From Caulobacteraceae bacterium (GTDB lineage: Bacteria > Pseudomonadota > Alphaproteobacteria > Caulobacterales > Caulobacteraceae), in NCBI GenBank assembly GCA_004144935.1, contig SDZP01000088.1, positions 1 to 11,062 of the forward strand: a stretch of 11,062 nt of DNA, given 5' to 3'. The number at the start of each line of letters is the position of its first letter. The stretch's first letter is position 1. Shown here one piece after another: positions 1-6,282 of this stretch. The notes beneath the pieces are model-generated. The model had not been told where the DNA came from, made no database searches, and was given only the letters and a program-made list of their open reading frames with translations. The position numbers and the translations under genes were made by a program.

Positions 1-1582
1 CGGTGAACCAGTGGCCCTTGGCCTTACCTTCCAGGTGACGGCCCATTGGCTTGGCGGGCTTGTCCGGCTTGCCGGCGGACCGGCTGGTGGCCGCCTCGCC
101 GGGCCTGGCGAACTTCCCCGCCGGCTTGTCGCGCGCGCCGTTCAGGGGCTTGCCGGCGAACTTGCCGACCCCCGGCCTGTCCGCCGGCCTGGAGCCGACC
201 TTCCCGGCCGGTTTGTCGCCTTCGGAGGGCTTGCCCGCGAATTTTCCAGCCGGCCGGTCAGCCGGCTTGCCGGCAAACTTCCCGGCCGGCGTCTCGCCAG
301 GCTTGCCGAAAGGCGGCTTGCCCGGGCGCGCCCGCCCCTTGGGGCCGTCATCGTCCAGCCCGGCCAGCGCCTTGCGCAGGGCCAGGGCCTTGGCGTCCTC
401 GGCGGCCGCGGCGGTTTCGCGATCCTTGAAATGCTGCGGCCGCAGGTCTTTCGGCGGCGGCCGGCCGGTCGCCGTGGCCGGGACCGCCTTGTGGCTCTTC
501 GACGCCCGGTCGGCATCGGTCAGCGGGGTGTTGGCGCGGAAGGGGACGGCCTTGATCTCCCGCTTGCCCGGCCCGAAGTCGGCGACGATCTTCGCTTTCG
601 GCCGCTTGGGCATGACGTGGTTGACCGCCTTCTTCTTCGGCTTGGCCCAGCCCTCCTTGTAGACCGGCTTGTCCGGCTTCTGCTCGGCCAGCACCTTGGA
701 GGTCGAGCTCAGGGTGGGGTCGCGGCGCGACTGGGCCTGCGGCGGGGCCTTGTACTGCACGCCGTTGCCTTCAGGCATGTTCTCGGGATCGATGAAGTCG
801 GCCAGCAGTTCGCGGATCACCCGGGGACCCACCTCCTCGACGAAGCCCGGCGCCAGGGTGCCCAGCGAAAACGGGCCATAGGCCAGGCGGATCAGCCGGT
901 TGACCTTCAGCCCGATGGCCTCCAGCACGCGGCGCACCTCGCGGTTCTTGCCCTCGGCGATGGTCACCGTGATCCAGCAGTTGGAGCCGGTGACCTTGTC
1001 CAGCTTGGCGTCGATCGGGCCATAGCTGACGCCCTCGACGGTGATGCCGTTCTTCAGCCGGTCCAGCTTGGCCTGGGTGGCGTCGCCATAGGCCCGCGCC
1101 CGGTAGATCCGCTTCCAGCCGGTCTTGGGCAGTTCCAGCGCCCGCGTCAGGCCGCCGTCGTTGGTCAGCAGCAGCAGGCCTTCCGAGGCCAGGTCGAGGC
1201 GCCCGACCGAGATCAGTCGGGGCAGGCCCTCGGGCAGGGCGCTGAACACCGTCGGCCGGCCCTTGGGGTCGGCGTGGGTGGTCACCAGCCCAACCGGCTT
1301 GTGGTAGCGGAACACCCGCGTCGCCTCCGCCCCGGCGATGACCTCGCCGTCGACGGTCAGGATGTCGTCGGGTTCGACCTTGATGGCCGGGGTGGTCAGC
1401 AGCATGCCGTTGATCGCCACCCGCCCGGCCTCGATCAGCCGCTCGACCTCGCGCCGCGAGCCGACCCCGGCCCGGGCCAGCACCTTGGCCACCCGGTCGT
1501 GGCCCTCGCTCTCGACGCCCTCCGCGACCCGGTCGCTGGCGTCATAGGGCATGGGTTCGTCTTCGTAGTCTTCCGCAGCCAT
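1..1582 (-). CDS. rluB: RsuA/RluB-family 23S rRNA pseudouridine synthase, C-terminus cut by window edge
   Basis: Partial gene reading leftward from ATG at 1582; 527 codons are open to the window edge with no stop. Residues ~29-77 form an S4 RNA-binding domain (RVAKVLARAGVGSRREVERL, then GRVAING). The RsuA/RluB catalytic core follows, with FRYHKPVGLVTT at ~91-102 and the signature GRLDLASEGLLLLTND at 127-142, in which Asp130 is the expected catalytic aspartate. EGKNREVRRVLEAIGL at 210-224 and the RLIRLAYGPFSLGTL motif at 229-243 complete the domain. Family enzymes isomerise a uridine in large-subunit rRNA (RluB: U2605 in E. coli numbering); RluB is favoured over RsuA or RluE only from general likeness. 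From ~275 onward the protein is a long Lys/Pro/Ala-rich tail, much longer than in the E. coli enzyme. A GGAG ribosome site (plus-strand CTCC, 1591-1594) supports the 1582 start; an in-frame ATG at 1552 is an alternative. Divergent from tadA, 59 bp apart. Confidence 0.9.
   Translation of the reverse strand, partial: MAAEDYEDEPMPYDASDRVAEGVESEGHDRVAKVLARAGVGSRREVERLIEAGRVAINGMLLTTPAIKVEPDDILTVDGEVIAGAEATRVFRYHKPVGLVTTHADPKGRPTVFSALPEGLPRLISVGRLDLASEGLLLLTNDGGLTRALELPKTGWKRIYRARAYGDATQAKLDRLKNGITVEGVSYGPIDAKLDKVTGSNCWITVTIAEGKNREVRRVLEAIGLKVNRLIRLAYGPFSLGTLAPGFVEEVGPRVIRELLADFIDPENMPEGNGVQYKAPPQAQSRRDPTLSSTSKVLAEQKPDKPVYKEGWAKPKKKAVNHVMPKRPKAKIVADFGPGKREIKAVPFRANTPLTDADRASKSHKAVPATATGRPPPKDLRPQHFKDRETAAAAEDAKALALRKALAGLDDDGPKGRARPGKPPFGKPGETPAGKFAGKPADRPAGKFAGKPSEGDKPAGKVGSRPADRPGVGKFAGKPLNGARDKPAGKFARPGEAATSRSAGKPDKPAKPMGRHLEGKAKGHWFT
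47..331 (-). repeat. Degenerate KP/GKFAGKP repeat tract in the RluB-like tail
   Basis: This stretch encodes residues ~418-512 of the pseudouridine synthase. The heptad GKFAGKP occurs at residues 434-440, 446-452 and 473-479, with a fourth degraded copy (GKFARP) at 489-494. They are separated by short ADRPA, SEGDKPA and DKPA linkers, so spacing is irregular (12, 27 and 16 residues). At DNA level it appears as recurring CCGGC/TTGCCGGC/AACTT words. The composition is highly basic and presumably disordered, fitting a non-specific RNA or ribosome contact, but that role is inferred. Confidence 0.75.
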
Positions 1583-1641
1583 GATCGCCGCTCCATAATA
1601 GGATCTGGGCCGTCTCCCGACGGTCGGACAGGCCCTATAGC

Positions 1642-2121
1642 ATGAACGCCGCCATCACGCTCCCCTCTGACGAATCGCTGATGCGGCTGGCCCTGGACCA
1701 GGCCCGCGCCGCCGCCGACGCCGGCGAGACCCCCGTCGGGGCGGTGATCATGGACCCGGCCAGCGGCCACATCGTCAGCGTCGGCGCCAACCATCCGATC
1801 GGCGCCCACGATCCCACGGCGCACGCCGAGATCGCCGCCATCCGCTCGGCGGCGGCCAAGCTCGGCAACTACCGCCTGACCGACCTGACCCTGGTCGTCA
1901 CCCTCGAGCCCTGCGCCATGTGCGCCGGCGCCATCAGCCACGCCCGCCTCGGCCGCGTTGTCTTCGGGGCCGAAGACCCCAAGGGCGGCGCCGTGGTCCA
2001 CGGCCCCCGCTTCTTCGAAGGCCCCACCTGCCACTGGCGGCCGTCGGTGACCGGCGGCGTGCTGGCGGCCGAAAGCTCGGATATGCTGCGCGGCTTCTTC
2101 CGGGCGCGCCGGGCGAAATGA
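1642..2121 (+). CDS. tadA: tRNA-specific adenosine deaminase TadA
   Basis: A 159-residue zinc deaminase of the cytidine/deoxycytidylate deaminase fold, close to the usual ~150-170 residue TadA length. The zinc site is visible as HAE (His61, catalytic Glu63) and PCAMCAGAI (Cys91, Cys94); TPVGAV at 30-35 and the NYRLTDLTL and GAEDPKGGAV segments are typical of TadA. TadA deaminates the wobble adenosine (A34 to inosine) of tRNA-Arg(ACG) as a homodimer in the cytoplasm. The ATG at 1642 is preceded only by a weak ACAGG site at 1628-1632, but no upstream in-frame start is better and the N-terminus aligns with family length. The stop overlaps the next gene by ATGA (2118-2121). Location beside an RluB-type gene fits a translation-related neighbourhood. 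Confidence 0.95.
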   Translation: MNAAITLPSDESLMRLALDQARAAADAGETPVGAVIMDPASGHIVSVGANHPIGAHDPTAHAEIAAIRSAAAKLGNYRLTDLTLVVTLEPCAMCAGAISHARLGRVVFGAEDPKGGAVVHGPRFFEGPTCHWRPSVTGGVLAAESSDMLRGFFRARRAK

Positions 2122-2870
2122 TCCCTCGCTACGCGGAGTTCGCGCCCCGCGCCGACCTCGCGGCCCACGTCCGCTGCATCTGGGTGTTCGAAGGCGGCGT
2201 GGAGACCGACGACCAGCGCATCGCCCCGGACGGCTGCAGCGAGCTGATCGTGCATGTCGGCCGGCCCTATCTGGAGCGGGCCGCCGATGGCTCGGCCTTC
2301 CAACAGGCCCCGGTGGTCTTCGCAGGCCAGCTGACCCGTCCCCTGCACCTGCGCGCCGATGGACCGGCCAGGGTGATCGGGGTGCGCTTCCACCCGGCTG
2401 GCGCCTATAGCTATCTCGGCGAGCCGGCCAGCCGCTACACCGACCGCCGCACGCCGCTGGCCGTCGATCTCGGCCTCACTGGCCTGAACGAAGAGGCCCG
2501 CCTCACCGCCGTTCAGGACCACGTCGCCGACCGCATCGCCGCCAACCCGGACCCCCGCGACCTCGCCGTCGAGGCCGCCGTCGCCCGCCTGCAATCGGGC
2601 CAGACCGTAGAGGCCAGCCGCGACCTGCAGCGGCGCTTCGCCCGTGTCGTCGGCGTGCCGCCGCGCCGGCTGGCGGCCATCTTCCGGTTCCGAGGCGTGT
2701 TCGACGCCCTGAGCGAACCCGGTGTCGCCAGCTGGACCGATGCGGCCCACGCCGCCGGCTATTTCGACCATCCGCAGCTGGCCCGCGACTTCCGCCGCTT
2801 CGTCGGCTGCACCCCCAGCCAGTTCCTCGCCCAGCAGGCCGGCCTCGCCGCGAGCCTGACCCAGGGCTGA
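2118..2870 (+). CDS. AraC-family regulator with DUF6597-like N-terminal domain, HTH1 apparently shortened
   Basis: A 250-residue protein started by the ATG at 2118 that overlaps the tadA stop (ATGA), implying translational coupling. Residues ~4-115 resemble the DUF6597 sensor domain of AraC-type regulators: APDGCSELIVHVG at 36-48, GQLTRPLHL at 70-78 and GVRFHPAGAYSYLG at 88-101. Residues ~150-237 resemble an AraC DNA-binding domain. LQRRFARVVGVPPRRLAAIFRFR (169-191) is the linker region, and WTDAAHAAGYFDHPQLARDF with VGCTPSQF (206-236) is a good second helix-turn-helix. In the first helix-turn-helix, TVEASRDLQRRF lacks roughly ten residues (the usual LA..LGLS.R stretch) between the leading helix and LQRRF. 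It may still bind DNA through HTH2 or as a dimer. The ligand and targets are unknown. An upstream extension of the frame inside tadA is open but is a shadow. Confidence 0.85.
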   Translation: MIPRYAEFAPRADLAAHVRCIWVFEGGVETDDQRIAPDGCSELIVHVGRPYLERAADGSAFQQAPVVFAGQLTRPLHLRADGPARVIGVRFHPAGAYSYLGEPASRYTDRRTPLAVDLGLTGLNEEARLTAVQDHVADRIAANPDPRDLAVEAAVARLQSGQTVEASRDLQRRFARVVGVPPRRLAAIFRFRGVFDALSEPGVASWTDAAHAAGYFDHPQLARDFRRFVGCTPSQFLAQQAGLAASLTQG

Positions 2871-2891
2871 GCTGTCGTTTCGATACAAGCC

Positions 2892-2905
2892 GGCCGGCGC
2901 CGGCC
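2892..2905. other. 14-bp perfect GC palindrome after the AraC-type gene
   Basis: GGCCGGCGCCGGCC reads identically on both strands, 21 bases after the regulator stop and 34 bases before the next start. It could form a stem but has no following T-run, so a terminator role is weak. It might also simply reflect GC-rich composition. Confidence 0.35.
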
Positions 2906-2939
2906 ATGCTGTGCTGCGGCCATATCCACGGAGCCACCC

Positions 2940-3389
2940 ATGAAAGCCCTCGCCATCCTGGCCGCCCTCGCTCTGGCCGCCCCCGTCTTCGCCGCCGACC
3001 AGCTGTCCGACGTCGCCTGGATCACCGGCCAATGGCGCGCCACGCAAGGCGCGGGCGCCGTCGTCACCGAGACCTGGCTTGCGGCCGAGGGCGGCGTCAT
3101 GCCGGGGATCAGCCGCACGATCGAGGGCGGCAAGGGCCGCGTCGAGTTCATGCGCATCGACGAGAAAGGCGGTCAGATCGCCTTCACCGCCATCGTCGGC
3201 CGCCAGCCCCCGACCACCTTCGTCGCCAAAAGCCGCACCGCCGACGAGGTGGTCTTCGAGAACGCCGCTCACGACTTCCCGCAACGCATCATCTACCGCC
3301 GTTGCGGCAAGCAGCTGTGCGCCGCCATCGAGGGGACGATGAACGGTAAGCTCGAACGGATGGAATGGACCTACGACCGGGTCCGCTAG
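2940..3389 (+). CDS. Exported DUF6265-type small protein
   Basis: A 149-residue protein with a clear signal peptide (MKALAILAALALAAPVFAA, cleavage expected after Ala19), so it should act in the periplasm or at the cell surface. The mature part shows the DUF6265 pattern: LSDVAWITGQW at 22-32, TETWLAAEGGVMPGISRTI at 43-61, GGKGRVEFMRI at 63-73, and the hallmark VFENAAHDFPQRIIYRR at 105-121, followed by IEGTMNGKLERMEW at 130-143. These are compact beta-barrel, lipocalin-like proteins with no established biochemical function. Two cysteines (122, 127) flank a short loop and could form a disulphide. A GGAG site at 2930-2933, six bases before the ATG, fixes the start. The stop TAG overlaps the stop of the convergent acetyltransferase. 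Confidence 0.88.
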   Translation: MKALAILAALALAAPVFAADQLSDVAWITGQWRATQGAGAVVTETWLAAEGGVMPGISRTIEGGKGRVEFMRIDEKGGQIAFTAIVGRQPPTTFVAKSRTADEVVFENAAHDFPQRIIYRRCGKQLCAAIEGTMNGKLERMEWTYDRVR

Positions 3390-3970
3390 GCGAAGGCCGC
3401 CAGCCGGGCGTCCAGCCGGTCACGCACCGCCGGCCATTCGTCGGCCAGCACCGAGAACACCACGGTGTCGCGCATCCGTCCGGTCCAGGTCAGGGTGTCG
3501 GCCCGCAGGATGCCTTCCTGGATCGCCCCCAGCTTCAGCACCGCCGCGCGGCTTCGGGCATTGACCGCATCGACCTTGAATGCCACCCGACGCACGCCGT
3601 GGTCGAAGGCATGTGCCATCAACAACCGCTTGGCCTCGGGGTTGACCGCCGTTCCCCGAACCTCCGGATGGTAGTAGGTGCCGCCGATGTCGACGGCGCG
3701 GTTGCGGCCGTCGAGGGCGAGGCAGCTGATGCCGACCACCTTGCCGACATGCAGCACCGCGAACGGCACCAGGGCGCCGCTCTCCTGCCGCGCCCGCACC
3801 GACTTCCAGAAGGCGTCGAAATGCTCGCCGCCCATGGAGTAGGGATAGATTTGCCAGATTTCCTGGTCGGCGTCGCAGGCCGTCCGCAGCGCTTCGCGAT
3901 GCGCGTCGTCCAGCGGCTCGAGCACGGCATGCAGGCCGACCAGCCTGATGGCGGGCGGGCGGCCCTCCAT
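3386..3970 (-). CDS. GNAT family N-acetyltransferase (RimJ/RimL-like), downstream copy
   Basis: A 194-residue acetyltransferase of the GNAT superfamily, Acetyltransf_3/COG1670 type. VPFAVLHVGKVVGISCLAL (68-86) gives the central beta strands, and GGTYYHPEVRGTAVNPEAKRLL (96-117) is the acetyl-CoA-binding strand and helix, with the VNPEAKRLL variant of this subgroup. NARSRAAVLKLGAIQEGILR (137-156) is the conserved C-terminal helix and strand. It transfers acetyl from acetyl-CoA to an unknown amine: a protein N-terminus, small molecule or antibiotic are all possible. The ATG at 3970 shares its A with the stop of the upstream paralogue (TGATG), so translation is probably coupled; no strong ribosome site is seen. 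About 60% of the last ~85 residues match the neighbour, indicating tandem duplication. The TAG stop lies in a CTAG shared with the convergent gene. Confidence 0.9.
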   Translation of the reverse strand: MEGRPPAIRLVGLHAVLEPLDDAHREALRTACDADQEIWQIYPYSMGGEHFDAFWKSVRARQESGALVPFAVLHVGKVVGISCLALDGRNRAVDIGGTYYHPEVRGTAVNPEAKRLLMAHAFDHGVRRVAFKVDAVNARSRAAVLKLGAIQEGILRADTLTWTGRMRDTVVFSVLADEWPAVRDRLDARLAAFA

Positions 3971-4560
3971 CAGGCAAAGGTCTCGCGCAGGCGGAAATCC
4001 AGCCGGTCGCGCACCGCCGGCCAGTCGTCGTCGGTGATCGACAGCACCACGGTGTCGCGGACATGGCCGGTCCAGGTGATCTTGTGGTTGCGCATCGTGC
4101 CCTCGCGGGTGGCGCCCAGCTTCTCGACCGCCGCCTGGCTGCGGGCGTTGCGCTCGTCGATCATGAACTCGACCCGGACCGCCCCGGCGTCGAACGCCTG
4201 GCCCAGCAGCAGTCGCTTGCTCTCGGGGTTCACCGGCCCGGACCGCACGTCCGGGTGCAGGAAGGTGGAGCCGATCTCGACGCCCTTGTGCAGCCTGCGG
4301 ATGTTGAGGAAGGAGCTGGTGCCGACCACCCGCTTGTCGCTCAGTTGCCGGATGGCGTAACCGATCCGCTCGCCGCGCTCGGTCTCGCCCTTCAGCGCCC
4401 CCCACCAGTCGTCGAAACCTTCGCCGCAGCCGTTGACCGACATGATCTCCCAGGCCTCGGGATCGCAGTCGACGGCGCCGCGCAGTTCGTCCTTGTGCTC
4501 GGCGGTGATCGGTTCCAGCCGCACATAGCGGCCCTTGAGCAGTTTGCCTTTGAGATTCAT
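3970..4560 (-). CDS. GNAT family N-acetyltransferase (RimJ/RimL-like), upstream copy
   Basis: A 196-residue GNAT protein, first gene of a two-gene minus-strand operon. The start at 4560 (MNLKGKLLKGRYVRLEPI) is chosen because the family begins with a short strand of the form L.G..VRLEPL; an in-frame extension up to 4695 has no family-like sequence and would run over the operator. The acetyl-CoA-binding region is GSTFLHPDVRSGPVNPESKRLL (97-118). The C-terminal part NARSQAAVEKLGATREGTMR (138-157) and WTGHVRDTVV...DDWPAVRDRLD are shared nearly residue for residue with the downstream paralogue. Position 107 is Ser where the paralogue has the usual RGT loop (SGP versus GTA), a possible difference in cofactor loop geometry. 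The substrate is unknown. It is transcribed divergently from the acyl-CoA dehydrogenase across a 175-bp intergenic region. Confidence 0.9.
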   Translation of the reverse strand: MNLKGKLLKGRYVRLEPITAEHKDELRGAVDCDPEAWEIMSVNGCGEGFDDWWGALKGETERGERIGYAIRQLSDKRVVGTSSFLNIRRLHKGVEIGSTFLHPDVRSGPVNPESKRLLLGQAFDAGAVRVEFMIDERNARSQAAVEKLGATREGTMRNHKITWTGHVRDTVVLSITDDDWPAVRDRLDFRLRETFA

Positions 4561-4615
4561 GGGCCCATCGTGGGCGAGTCTGCCGCGTCCGCCAACCCCG
4601 TCTCCAAACCTTCGC

Positions 4616-4644
4616 TTGCCCTGTGCGTAACCCCAAGGCAATAT
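4616..4644 (+). promoter_or_regulatory. Possible sigma-70-like promoter for the acyl-CoA dehydrogenase
   Basis: TTGCCC (4616-4621) and CAATAT (4639-4644) are separated by 17 bases, the standard spacing. The matches to TTGACA (four of six) and TATAAT (three of six) are modest. The arrangement is interesting mainly because the inverted-repeat operator starts five bases downstream, where a bound repressor would block initiation. This is weak evidence alone. Confidence 0.25.
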
Positions 4645-4648
4645 GCGT

Positions 4649-4664
4649 TCAAACAACTGTTTGA
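4649..4664. promoter_or_regulatory. PsrA/TetR-type operator, TCAAACA-AC-TGTTTGA
   Basis: A perfect 7-bp inverted repeat with a 2-base spacer, AT-rich in a GC-rich background, 71 bases upstream of the acyl-CoA dehydrogenase start. Its core, CAAAC-N4-GTTTG, matches the published consensus (G/C)AAAC-N2-4-GTTTG/C of PsrA, a TetR-family repressor of fatty acid degradation genes in Pseudomonas that is released by long-chain acyl compounds. The sequence match is seen; the regulator identity is inferred, and no TetR gene lies in this window. It could also serve the divergent acetyltransferase pair. Confidence 0.6.
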
Positions 4665-4735
4665 TCTCGGGGCCACGGCCTCTCGGCTGACACATACATC
4701 AAGGCCGTCAGAGCGGCCGACAGGGAGAAACTCCA

Positions 4736-6055
<1,320 letters not shown>

Positions 6056-6122
6056 GGCTCAACGGCGAGGATCGCCGGCGGCGGCCCTGTCCGAAGACAG
6101 CCTGATCTATGCCAAAACGATC

Positions 6123-6155
6123 AACGCCCCGGGGCTTCCGCACCGGGGCGTTTTT
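6123..6155 (+). terminator. Intrinsic terminator after the acyl-CoA dehydrogenase
   Basis: AACGCCCCGG (6123-6132) pairs perfectly with CCGGGGCGTT (6143-6152) around a 10-base loop, and is followed by a T-run at 6151-6155. It lies 68 bases after the stop. Two smaller hairpins sit between the stop and this one: CGGCGA-GGA-TCGCCG at 6063-6077 and CTGTC-CGAA-GACAG at 6087-6100. Confidence 0.88.
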
Positions 6156-6218
6156 CATCGTGCTCCGAAATAGTTGGAGTTGCGCGTTCTGCCTCTTCAC
6201 AGCAGGGACGGAATTTGG

Positions 6219-6249
6219 GACCCCTTGCCCGCTTTGAGGAACAGGGGTC
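6219..6249 (+). promoter_or_regulatory. Inverted repeat in the leader of the RTX protease
   Basis: GACCCCT (6219-6225) and AGGGGTC (6243-6249) are perfect 7-bp arms around 17 bases, ending 33 bases before the protease ATG. It could be an operator or a leader hairpin in the 127-bp gap after the terminator. I could not identify a convincing -35/-10 pair in this gap, so the promoter position is unknown. Confidence 0.35.
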
Positions 6250-6282
6250 TCCGGCTGCGTCCGGGACGGGGGAGCTTTTACG

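Noticed and set aside
47..331. CRISPR or other spaced DNA repeat array at the left end
   Set aside because: The repeats are degenerate, irregularly spaced and in frame with the protein tail. They reflect a low-complexity peptide.
1595..1600. TATTAT -10 element for the pseudouridine synthase on the minus strand
   Set aside because: No -35 at a sensible distance, and transcription would begin downstream of the GGAG ribosome site.
1610..1623. CCGTC-TCCC-GACGG small hairpin between the divergent rluB and tadA genes
   Set aside because: Only 5 bp in very GC-rich DNA, with no further support for an operator or attenuator.
11..1645. A 544-codon plus-strand open frame over the pseudouridine synthase
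   Set aside because: The minus strand encodes a full S4 plus RsuA/RluB domain. The plus frame has no recognisable motif and is a shadow of high GC content.
1869..3284. A 471-codon minus-strand frame across tadA, the AraC-type gene and the DUF6265 gene
   Set aside because: It spans three well-supported plus-strand genes and their intergenic gap, and has no family features.
6238..6261. EcfG-type (GGAAC-N-CGTT) promoter before the RTX protease
   Set aside because: GGAAC and CGTC are present but 15 bases apart instead of 16-17, the -10 is imperfect, and the start would fall on the ribosome site.
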